A model generated the notes under the pieces. That model searched no databases and had not been told where the DNA came from. It saw only the letters and a list, made by a program, of their open reading frames with translations. Shown here piece after piece: positions 1 through 5,727 of a stretch of DNA of 13,272 nt. The stretch covers positions 1 to 13,272 of the forward strand of contig CAVFPQ010000060.1 in NCBI GenBank assembly GCA_963624415.1. Reading direction: 5' to 3'. How positions within the stretch are numbered: the stretch's first letter is position 1; the number at the start of each line of letters is the position of its first letter. Source of the DNA: RUG806 sp963624415 (GTDB taxonomy: Bacteria; Bacillota; Clostridia; Oscillospirales; Acutalibacteraceae). Made by a program: the position numbers and the translations under genes.

Positions 1-44
1 TCAGGTCACCAAAGCAATATAAATCAAGCCCGCATGACTTCCGA

Positions 45-62
45 CATTGTTAATTGCTCATC
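45..62. repeat. Short intergenic repeat word (remnant)
   Basis: Read on the minus strand this stretch is GATGAGCAATTAACAATG. The two words GATGAGCA and ATTAACAATG both recur, in the same order, at 7310-7345 in front of the condensation gene. It lies downstream of the YhhN-like gene, in the first 103 bases, where I see no gene and no convincing terminator. It is probably a degenerate dispersed intergenic sequence. The function is unknown. Confidence 0.3.
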
Positions 63-103
63 GCTTATGAATTTTAATTGTCGGTTGCTTTTTAATGCAT
101 TTT

Positions 104-835
104 TTACGGTGCAACAACAAGTATCAGGCTTGAAAGTGCCAGCTCTGCCGCAAAATATGTTACGATATTGAACATTTTAAGCGGATGGCTTGTCTTATAT
201 TTCTTATTGAACATTAAAATCGCAATCGAAAAATCACTTGCAACAAACAGTGCCGCGCCGACTGTGGCTAAAATTGCCGCCGCCGTGCCGAACTGTGCAC
301 CGGCTTTTACCATTGAGATGCCCATTACCGTTGCCTTGCACAGCATTGTTGTTATTACCGTTGCATACAGCAAAATCGGAATATTAAGCACTCCTTTGAT
401 TTTTGTGCCGATAAGCTTTGAAAAGACAAGGAAGAAAATATCAAACGCAATTACAACTGTAATTTCGGGAATTGAGAAAAATCCTCTGTCGGGGGCAAAT
501 GATTTTATCGCACTTAAATATGCGGCGATAAAGAAAAAGTGAGAAGTCAGAAATCCCAAAAAGCCTATTGCGTGCAGTGAAATATGCTGCCACAGGTGCA
601 AAAACAGATCGCCTATCCACGAAAAAGCCAACGCACCGAACATTATGTATGTAAACCTCGAGTGATTATTCGCTATTATCATTGCGAGAAAACCCGTCAG
701 CATATATCCCGTTGCGGCTGTCATTTTGAGCGCAAGAGACTTGGGGCACGCACCGTTATACTGCGCACGTACAAAAAATACAGACAGCACCATAACGGCA
801 ACACAGATAAGTGCGTATATGATTTTAAGAAGCAT
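104..835 (-). CDS. YhhN/TMEM86-family integral membrane protein (lysoplasmalogenase-like)
   Basis: This 243-residue protein is almost entirely hydrophobic, with about eight predicted membrane segments. Family-like motifs are visible: SWIGDLFL near residue 72, a GFLGFLTSHFFFIAAY segment that follows, and GAALFVASDFSIAILMFNK near residue 195. These match the conserved acidic and His positions of the YhhN family (PF07947). Characterised animal members (TMEM86) hydrolyse the vinyl-ether bond of lysoplasmalogens. Plasmalogens are common in anaerobic clostridia, so a membrane ether-lipid role is plausible, but bacterial substrates are poorly defined. The ATG follows a GGAGGT ribosome binding site. 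The gene is divergent from the radical SAM gene and apparently monocistronic. The family call is fairly sure and the reaction is not. Confidence 0.8.
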   Translation of the reverse strand: MLLKIIYALICVAVMVLSVFFVRAQYNGACPKSLALKMTAATGYMLTGFLAMIIANNHSRFTYIMFGALAFSWIGDLFLHLWQHISLHAIGFLGFLTSHFFFIAAYLSAIKSFAPDRGFFSIPEITVVIAFDIFFLVFSKLIGTKIKGVLNIPILLYATVITTMLCKATVMGISMVKAGAQFGTAAAILATVGAALFVASDFSIAILMFNKKYKTSHPLKMFNIVTYFAAELALSSLILVVAP

Positions 836-868
836 TTAAGTTACCTCCGTTTTAATTTACTTAAACCA

Positions 869-897
869 ATACTACCACACAAAAATTACATTCACAA
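869..897 (-). promoter_or_regulatory. Sigma-A-type promoter of the YhhN-like gene
   Basis: On the minus strand there is TTGTGA (892-897), a 17-nt spacer, then TAGTAT (869-874). The -10 box is preceded by TGG, an extended -10 (TGN). The predicted transcript starts near 862 and gives a short leader before the ATG at 835. Read from sequence only. Confidence 0.5.
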
Positions 898-937
898 GCC
901 CGATTTTTACAAAACGGATTTTTATGAAGAAAAATGA

Positions 938-948
938 TGATATTATCA
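938..948. promoter_or_regulatory. Perfect palindrome TGATA-T-TATCA in divergent intergenic region
   Basis: This 11-bp perfect odd palindrome lies between the divergent YhhN-like and radical SAM promoters, upstream of both -35 boxes. It could be a regulator site. It is short and AT-rich, so chance occurrence is possible. Confidence 0.2.
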
Positions 949-986
949 CACAAAAATATAACAAAATTAACCGTGATTTGTCATTT

Positions 987-1003
987 TTTGTAATCTTTAC
1001 AAA
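987..1003. promoter_or_regulatory. Candidate operator TTTGTAA-N3-TTACAAA over the -35 box
   Basis: Perfect 7-bp inverted arms are separated by TCT. The right arm overlaps the -35 box (996-1001) of the radical SAM operon promoter, a classical position for a repressor. No adjacent regulator gene points to the binding protein. Confidence 0.4.
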
Positions 1004-1024
1004 TATCGGGAATTGTGATACAAT
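996..1024 (+). promoter_or_regulatory. Sigma-A-type promoter of radical SAM/lipoprotein operon
   Basis: TTTACA (996-1001), a 17-nt spacer, then TACAAT (1019-1024). TGA directly before the -10 box makes it an extended -10. Transcription would start near 1031, about 30 nt before the ATG at 1062. Confidence 0.6.
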
Positions 1025-1061
1025 AAATTGATATATGAAATCCGGTATGGAGTGTTGATAA

Positions 1062-2477
1062 ATGTCCTTCAAAGAAGACGCAATCAAAAAGGCCGCTTCG
1101 TTTGCGGCAGATAAAATTTTCAGGTATATCGACAATAATCCCGAAACGGGCTTCGAGAAAATACTTTCGTTCAGTGAAAAGCTTTTCGCCGGCAGAATGT
1201 TCCCCGCCGAAAACTTCAAAAAAATGAAAGCAGGAGCCGCCGATCCCAACAATATCTATACTCAGCTGGCGCTTAATATTCTCCGTTCGACCGACAGAGG
1301 GCTTCTTAAGCATATGCTTCTTACTCTCGGTGTTGACGCAGGCTATTTCGGCACAAAAAAGGTCAGAGCAAACCGTGAAAAGTATAACTGCAATATTCCG
1401 TGGATTATTCTTTTTGACCCCACAAGCGCTTGCAACCTTAAGTGCAAGGGCTGCTGGGCGGCTGAATACGGCTACCGTCAGAGCCTTACCTATGATGAGA
1501 TGAAGTCCATTGTAACTCAGGGCCGTGAGCTCGGCACACACTTCTATATGCTCACAGGCGGCGAGCCTCTCATCAGAAAAGACGATATACTTAAGCTTTG
1601 TGCGGAGTTCCCGGACTGCGCTTTCATGGCATACACAAACGGCACTCTTATAGATGATAAATTCTGCGATGATGTTCGCCGTGTAGGCAACCTCGCTTTT
1701 GCCCTCAGCATTGAAGGCACAGAAGAGAGCAACGACTTCCGCAGAGGCGAAGGCGCATATCAGAACACCATGAAGGCAATGGAGCTTCTTAAAGAACACC
1801 GCTGTCTGTACGGCATTTCAGTATGCTACACACGCAAGAATGTTGACTATGTCACAAGCGACGATTTTGTCGACCTTATGATAAAAATGGGCGTAAAGTA
1901 CGCATGGTACTTCAACTATATGCCCGTAGGTCACGGTGCCGATAAAGAGCTTATTCCCACTCCGGCACAGAGAAAAATGATGTACTTCTGGCTTCGCAAG
2001 ATGCGTAATTCAAAGACAGGCAAGCCCATTATGGTTATTGACTTCCAGGATGACGGCGAGTATGTCGGCGGATGCATTGCAGGCGGCAGAAACTATTTCC
2101 ATGTTAATTCCGCAGGTGACATTGAACCCTGTGTATTTATTCACTATTCCGATTCGAATATCCGAAAAGACACACTGCTTGAGGCACTTCATAAGCCTCT
2201 GTTTATGGCATATCGAAAGGGGCAGCCCTTTAACGATAACCATCTTCGCCCCTGTCCAATGCTCGAAAACCCCGACAAGCTTCGTGCGATTATTCACGAG
2301 ACCGGCGCAAAATCAACCGATCTGCTGAATGCCGAGGATGTCGAGACTCTCTGCGGCCGCTGTGATGATTTCGCCTATGAGTGGGCAGGCGTTGCGGATG
2401 AAATCTGGAACACAACCAAGCACCCCAAAACCCACACGCAATATTACCGTGACGGCGGACGTGCAATGCGTCAGTAA
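1062..2477 (+). CDS. Radical SAM protein with SPASM-like C-terminal Cys cluster
   Basis: This is a 471-residue cytoplasmic enzyme. After an N-terminal helical extension of about 115 residues, the radical SAM motif C124-NLK-C128-KG-C131-W binds the [4Fe-4S] cluster that cleaves S-adenosylmethionine. A GGEP motif follows near residue 167. The C-terminal part has C338-x13-G-x4-C357, then C398 and C431-x2-C434. This is the spacing style of SPASM/twitch domains, which carry auxiliary Fe-S clusters in peptide- and protein-modifying enzymes. No precursor peptide gene is visible next to it, so the substrate is unknown. The ATG has GGAG upstream. The lipoprotein gene follows after 23 nt, so the two are co-transcribed. 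The domain call is sure and the function is open. Confidence 0.9.
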   Translation: MSFKEDAIKKAASFAADKIFRYIDNNPETGFEKILSFSEKLFAGRMFPAENFKKMKAGAADPNNIYTQLALNILRSTDRGLLKHMLLTLGVDAGYFGTKKVRANREKYNCNIPWIILFDPTSACNLKCKGCWAAEYGYRQSLTYDEMKSIVTQGRELGTHFYMLTGGEPLIRKDDILKLCAEFPDCAFMAYTNGTLIDDKFCDDVRRVGNLAFALSIEGTEESNDFRRGEGAYQNTMKAMELLKEHRCLYGISVCYTRKNVDYVTSDDFVDLMIKMGVKYAWYFNYMPVGHGADKELIPTPAQRKMMYFWLRKMRNSKTGKPIMVIDFQDDGEYVGGCIAGGRNYFHVNSAGDIEPCVFIHYSDSNIRKDTLLEALHKPLFMAYRKGQPFNDNHLRPCPMLENPDKLRAIIHETGAKSTDLLNAEDVETLCGRCDDFAYEWAGVADEIWNTTKHPKTHTQYYRDGGRAMRQ

Positions 2478-2500
2478 TATCCCTTTAAGGGGGAGTGATA

Positions 2501-3418
2501 ATGTTAAAAAGAACCCTCGCAATTATTTCAGCTGTCGTTATGGCTGTGACGGCATTTACTTCATGCGGCACAAATAAAAATCAGACAACAACCGAGTCGC
2601 CGACCGCCGATTATAATCAGCAGACAGGTATTTATTCGCCCGAAAACACGACTGTGCCCGTGACAGAAGTAACAACGACCGAGAATACGACAAACATTGA
2701 ATCAAGCGGCAGAATTACCGTAAACAGCGGATATAAAGAAGTCGCAATGACTCGTGACGATGTCATAAAGGTCTACAAAAACGCCATGGATAACGTGAAA
2801 AAGCGTTGCCCCGGCTTTACAAAGACCGAGACACAGACAGTTGACAATGTTGAAGCCGGTGACGGTGCTCTTCAGCTCGCGAACAGAATACTTAATCTTA
2901 TATCAACCGAGCTTTTACAGTCTACGGGCAACAATAATCAGCTTACCGTTGAATACGGGGATGATATTTCCGTTCGGGAATCTTTTCCGCTGTTCGGAGA
3001 AGATGTCGGCTGTGATGTGACCGATACTTCTATTATCACTTCCGCCGTATGTTATGTAAGTGACAAAGACTACAAGGTAGTAATTACCGTTGCCGATCAT
3101 CTGAATCCCGACCCCGAAACGAGCGAATTTTCTAAAATCATGACACCTATTGCGACAAATTCAATCGCAAGCGGCATTGAAGAATATCTTGTTGTGCTTG
3201 ATATGTCGTCCTATAAATTCGATATGAATTATACAGGCAACGAAATTGAATGCAGATTTGATAAAGACAACGGCAGAATGACCTATCTGTCACAGAAAAT
3301 GGTTGTAAATGTCGATATTGACTTGAATCTTGATTTGATTCTTTTCAAAACAAAGGGCATAAGCGCAACGGGAACGGTTATAAACAAAATCGAATATACC
3401 GATTTTTGCTGGTCATAA
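2501..3418 (+). CDS. Secreted lipoprotein of unknown function
   Basis: This is a 305-residue protein. A charged MLKR start and a hydrophobic stretch lead to a lipobox-like F-T-S-C, with the lipidated Cys at residue 22. A type II signal peptide and anchoring to the outer face of the membrane are therefore likely. Residues of about 23-70 form a Thr/Asn/Glu-rich low-complexity linker. The rest looks like a soluble mixed alpha/beta domain that I do not recognise. I chose ATG 2501 over GTG 2495 because AAGGGGGAG (2487-2495) then lies at proper spacing from the start. The gene is the second in the radical SAM operon and a strong terminator follows it. The pairing with a radical SAM enzyme may be functional or incidental. 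Confidence 0.85.
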   Translation: MLKRTLAIISAVVMAVTAFTSCGTNKNQTTTESPTADYNQQTGIYSPENTTVPVTEVTTTENTTNIESSGRITVNSGYKEVAMTRDDVIKVYKNAMDNVKKRCPGFTKTETQTVDNVEAGDGALQLANRILNLISTELLQSTGNNNQLTVEYGDDISVRESFPLFGEDVGCDVTDTSIITSAVCYVSDKDYKVVITVADHLNPDPETSEFSKIMTPIATNSIASGIEEYLVVLDMSSYKFDMNYTGNEIECRFDKDNGRMTYLSQKMVVNVDIDLNLDLILFKTKGISATGTVINKIEYTDFCWS

Positions 3419-3423
3419 AAATT

Positions 3424-3460
3424 ATCTTCGGGAAATTAAATTTTCTCGGAGATTTTTTAT
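3424..3460 (+). terminator. Intrinsic terminator after the lipoprotein gene
   Basis: ATCTTCGGGAAA (3424-3435) pairs with TTTCTCGGAGAT (3442-3453), a 12-bp stem with two G-U pairs. It is followed by a T-rich tract and closes the radical SAM/lipoprotein operon. Confidence 0.85.
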
Positions 3461-3466
3461 TTTATC

Positions 3467-3495
3467 TTGAAAAATGAACAGTTAAGTATTAGTAT
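3467..3495 (+). promoter_or_regulatory. Sigma-A-type promoter of the AhpD-like/SDR operon
   Basis: TTGAAA (3467-3472), a 17-nt spacer, then TAGTAT (3490-3495). It lies just past the preceding terminator and about 30 nt before the ATG at 3528. The spacer contains the TGAACAGTTAA element. Confidence 0.65.
3475..3485. promoter_or_regulatory. Candidate TetR operator TGAACAGTTAA, copy 1
   Basis: This imperfect odd palindrome (core AAC-A-GTT) sits between the -35 and -10 boxes of the AhpD-like/SDR promoter. The exact reverse complement occurs at 5571-5581 in the leader of the nearby TetR gene. Position and recurrence suggest the TetR protein's operator. This is inference. Confidence 0.45.
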
Positions 3496-3527
3496 ATATC
3501 CGAATAATAATTTAACGGAGGTTAATT

Positions 3528-4070
3528 ATGAGCTTTTTGCCTATGACGGACTATGATTCCGCAAGCGAAGAGGTTCGCCGTGAATATGACGACCAGATTG
3601 CAAAGCACGGAAGAATTACAAATATGAAAAGGACGCTTCTTCACAGTGTCCCCGCATTCAAAGCGTATATGGAGTGGTATACACTGTATGATCTGCTTGT
3701 TCCCGTTGTCGGTGAGCGTGCGATGTCGCTGTTTTCCTATGCCATTTCAAAGGGTAATGAGTGCCTTATCTGCTCCACGTTTTTCCGTAAGATTCTTATA
3801 GATTCCGGCGATGATCCCGATAATCCCGAAATATCCGAAACCGAACAGCTTCTTATGGATTTGGGTTCCGCCATTTGTGTAAATCCGCATGAGATACCCG
3901 ATTGGATTTATGACGAACTTAAAAAGAAATTCACTACCGAACAGATAGTAAATCTCCTGTCTTTTGCCGGTATTATGTACGCCACAAATCTTTTTAATAC
4001 CATCGCAAAGGTTCCGCTTGATGAAATTCTGTTAAATTACCGCAGTGAAGAAAACAAGAATAAGGAGTAA
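3528..4070 (+). CDS. AhpD/carboxymuconolactone decarboxylase-like protein
   Basis: This 180-residue cytoplasmic protein has the all-helical layout of the peroxidase-related CMD/AhpD group. An N-terminal segment ending NMKRTLLHS is followed by a helix carrying the Cys pair, and then by EQIVNLLSFAGIMYATNLFNTIAKVPLDE. The redox motif is E78-C79-L-I-C82, so the CxxC is present. The His four residues after the second Cys of AhpD is Phe86 here, so the classical proton relay looks incomplete. Relatives act as alkylhydroperoxidases, in thiol redox chemistry, or as decarboxylases. I cannot say which applies. GGAGGT precedes the ATG. The SDR gene starts 6 nt after the stop, with its ribosome binding site inside this gene, so the two are translationally close. 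Confidence 0.8.
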   Translation: MSFLPMTDYDSASEEVRREYDDQIAKHGRITNMKRTLLHSVPAFKAYMEWYTLYDLLVPVVGERAMSLFSYAISKGNECLICSTFFRKILIDSGDDPDNPEISETEQLLMDLGSAICVNPHEIPDWIYDELKKKFTTEQIVNLLSFAGIMYATNLFNTIAKVPLDEILLNYRSEENKNKE

Positions 4071-4076
4071 TATAAA

Positions 4077-4880
4077 ATGAAAGATTTTGAAAATAAGGTC
4101 GCTTTTATTACCGGTGCGGCACACGGACAGGGGAGAGCTACCGCAATTGCACTCGCAAAAGAGGGTGCGGATATAGTGGCATTCGATGTCGCCAAAAAAA
4201 TTGAATATCCCGCATATGATTTCGGCTCAAACGCCGAGCTTGAAAGCCTTAAAGAAGAGATTGAAAAGCTCGGCAGAAAGGCTGTTATAGCAGTCGGCGA
4301 TGTGCGTGATGACGCGGCTGTTACTGCGGCTGTCGAAAAGGCGATTAAGGAGCTCGGCAAAATAGATATACTCTTTAACAATGCCGGCATCTGCGCATAT
4401 GCCGAAGTCGACAAGATGACCGACGACGAGTGGAACGCCATGATTGATATTAACCTCAAAGGGCCGTTCAATGTCGCAAGGCGTGTTGTGCCGTATATGA
4501 AAGAAGCCAAGAGCGGTGTCATAATCAACAATTCATCTGTTATGGGGCTCAGAGGCGGCAACAGACTTTCACATTATACCGCTTCAAAATGGGGACTTAC
4601 CGGTCTTACGAAAGCATGGGCAATTGAGCTTGCACCCTACGGCATAAGAGTTGTCAGCATTCATCCGACAGGCGTAAACACTCCCATGAATGACGGTCTT
4701 GCCGCAATGGAAGGCATGACACCCATTGAAATTGCCGAACGCTCCGCCGGAAATCTTCTTCCCGTGCCGTGGATTGAGCCTGAGGATGTTGCCGAGCTTG
4801 TCAAGTTTGTCGCAAGTGACAAGGCAAGATACGCAACCGGCTCTCAGTTCGTCATCGATGCAGGTCTTCTCTCCGTCTGA
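4077..4880 (+). CDS. Short-chain dehydrogenase/reductase with mycofactocin-SDR-like insertion
   Basis: This 267-residue NAD(P)-dependent oxidoreductase has a Rossmann fold. T12-G-A-A-H-G-Q-G19 binds the dinucleotide, NNAG is at 101-104, Ser154 is 13 residues before Tyr167, and Y167-xxx-K171 completes the catalytic set. The C terminus ends GSQFVIDAGLLSV, as in classical SDRs. Between beta 2 (ending FDV) and beta 3 (GDVRD) there is an extra segment including IEYPAYDFGS and an ELESLKEEIEKLGRKA helix. It resembles the insertion of mycofactocin-coupled SDRs (TIGR03971), in which the nicotinamide cofactor stays bound. No mycofactocin genes are seen here. The gene is coupled to the AhpD-like gene. 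The substrate is probably an alcohol/carbonyl pair, but its identity is unknown. Confidence 0.9.
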   Translation: MKDFENKVAFITGAAHGQGRATAIALAKEGADIVAFDVAKKIEYPAYDFGSNAELESLKEEIEKLGRKAVIAVGDVRDDAAVTAAVEKAIKELGKIDILFNNAGICAYAEVDKMTDDEWNAMIDINLKGPFNVARRVVPYMKEAKSGVIINNSSVMGLRGGNRLSHYTASKWGLTGLTKAWAIELAPYGIRVVSIHPTGVNTPMNDGLAAMEGMTPIEIAERSAGNLLPVPWIEPEDVAELVKFVASDKARYATGSQFVIDAGLLSV

Positions 4881-4901
4881 TTTTGTATAATAAATAAAAA
4901 C

Positions 4902-4940
4902 AACCGTACCGCAGGAAATTGTCCCGTGATACGGTTTTTT
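4902..4940. terminator. Bidirectional intrinsic terminator between convergent SDR and TetR genes
   Basis: AACCGTA (4902-4908) pairs perfectly with TACGGTT (4930-4936). The stem continues imperfectly through CGCAGGA/TCCCGTG to a small loop. A T run (4935-4940) follows on the plus strand. An A-rich stretch at 4891-4903 gives Ts on the minus strand, so it can stop both operons. Confidence 0.85.
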
Positions 4941-4950
4941 ATATTCGATT

Positions 4951-5529
4951 TTATTTTATTGCATCCGATGTATTTGAAATTACCATAGCGCGTTTTATTC
5001 CGTACATTATTATGGCGTTCAGCATCATTGCGATGTTTCGAGGGGACTCTCTTGTTTCCTTGCTGAGCCACGCCCACAGAATGCTTGATATTCCCGCTGA
5101 AAAGAACTGCGTGCAGTATGTATAAATTTCGGAATTTTTTTTCTTGTCGAGAAATCTGTCTATTTCTTTTGCGAGCGTTTCACCTATATTGAAATTACCG
5201 TTTGAACCGAGAAGCGCCAGGAACAACGCGCGGTTGTTTTCGCAGTATGTCAGAATGGACGTAAGCATTTTGGCAAACTTCTCATCTTTTTCTCTGGATG
5301 CCGAAATTATCTTCCATATATTTTCACTCGCATCCGTTACGATATCGTCAAATAAATCATATTGAGAACCGTAGTGGTGATAGAATGTACTTCTGTTTAC
5401 ATCCGCTTTAAGACAAATTTCTTTTACGCTTATTTCATGAAGCGGCTTTTCCTGCATCAGCTCGATAAGCGAATCCCTGAGTATCATTTTAGTTATCTTT
5501 ATTCGTCTGTCAACTGTTTCGGCTGCCAT
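4951..5529 (-). CDS. TetR-family transcriptional regulator (DhaS-like C-terminal type)
   Basis: This 192-residue DNA-binding protein has an N-terminal TetR helix-turn-helix at roughly residues 10-60. It includes ISVKEICLKADVNRSTFYHHY followed by GSQYDLFDDI, the hallmark recognition helix and turn. The C-terminal ligand domain resembles the TetR_C_8/DhaS-like group common in Firmicutes. The ATG has a GGGGGAG site upstream. The gene is convergent with the AhpD-like/SDR operon and divergent from the ligase-condensation-carrier cassette, so both are likely targets. A TGAACAGTTAA element in its own leader also occurs inside the AhpD-like/SDR promoter, which suggests autoregulation plus control of that operon. 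The ligand is unknown. An acyl or aromatic intermediate of the cassette is a guess. Confidence 0.9.
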   Translation of the reverse strand: MAAETVDRRIKITKMILRDSLIELMQEKPLHEISVKEICLKADVNRSTFYHHYGSQYDLFDDIVTDASENIWKIISASREKDEKFAKMLTSILTYCENNRALFLALLGSNGNFNIGETLAKEIDRFLDKKKNSEIYTYCTQFFSAGISSILWAWLSKETRESPRNIAMMLNAIIMYGIKRAMVISNTSDAIK

Positions 5530-5570
5530 AATTTTCTCCCCCTAATCGACACAAAGCCAAAATGTGTTTA

Positions 5571-5581
5571 TTAACTGTTCA
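5571..5581. promoter_or_regulatory. Candidate TetR operator TTAACTGTTCA, copy 2
   Basis: This is the exact reverse complement of the element at 3475-3485. It lies about 30-40 nt downstream of the predicted TetR transcription start, in the untranslated leader, a roadblock position. TTTGTTAAT words nearby (5585-5593 and 5608-5616) add further similar AT-rich sequence. Confidence 0.4.
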
Positions 5582-5600
5582 CGATTTGTTAATTTGTCGC

Positions 5601-5629
5601 TTGATTTTTTGTTAATGCCATTATATAAT
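5601..5629 (+). promoter_or_regulatory. Promoter of the ligase-condensation-carrier cassette
   Basis: TTGATT (5601-5606), a 17-nt spacer, then TATAAT (5624-5629). Transcription would start near 5636, leaving a leader of about 90 nt that contains the three CACNNTG boxes. A second TATAAT at 5656-5661 has only a poor -35 (TTTCGT). Confidence 0.6.
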
Positions 5630-5648
5630 AACTTTCGTAAAAATGCAA
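5620..5648 (-). promoter_or_regulatory. Promoter of the TetR gene, overlapping the cassette promoter
   Basis: On the minus strand there is TTGCAT (5643-5648), a 17-nt spacer, then TATAAT (5620-5625). Its -10 overlaps that of the plus-strand promoter within the 10-bp palindrome ATTATATAAT (5620-5629). The two RNA polymerases cannot occupy the site together. Confidence 0.6.
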
Positions 5649-5695
5649 CACCGTGTATAATATTTCTCACAATGACTAATAATTCTCACGGTGAA
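5649..5695. promoter_or_regulatory. Three CACNNTG boxes at 19-nt spacing (iterated operator)
   Basis: CACCGTG (5649-5655), CACAATG (5668-5674) and CACGGTG (5687-5693) start exactly 19 nt apart. The last two lie in near-identical 19-mers, TAATATTTCTCACAATGAC and TAATAATTCTCACGGTGAA (15 of 19 identical). The outer boxes are also reverse complements of each other. They lie directly upstream of the TetR -35 box and in the leader of the cassette. They are probably binding sites for a dimeric regulator. Which protein binds is unknown. Confidence 0.5.
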
Positions 5696-5727
5696 TAATA
5701 GCTACAATATTTTTCAGGAGGACAACA

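Noticed and set aside
168..542. 124-aa plus-strand frame inside the YhhN-like gene
   Set aside because: It is antisense to a membrane protein whose family motifs and ribosome binding site support the minus strand.
981..1799. 272-aa open frame on the minus strand opposite the radical SAM gene
   Set aside because: It is fully antisense to a gene with clear catalytic motifs, has a Cys- and Phe-rich unnatural composition, and has no ribosome binding site or known motif. It is a shadow frame.
2495..2500. GTG at 2495 as start of the lipoprotein gene
   Set aside because: It overlaps the ribosome binding site. ATG 2501 has correct spacing and gives a standard lipoprotein signal peptide.
4037..4561. 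174-aa Ser/Ala-rich open frame on the minus strand opposite the SDR gene
   Set aside because: The low-complexity composition is typical of an antisense reading of a GC-richer gene, and the SDR motifs on the other strand are unambiguous.
1062..4880. A full mycofactocin-type pathway (radical SAM + SDR)
   Set aside because: The two genes are in separate transcription units, no precursor peptide or other mft homologue is visible, and the radical SAM protein is longer than MftC. Only the SDR insertion supports the idea.
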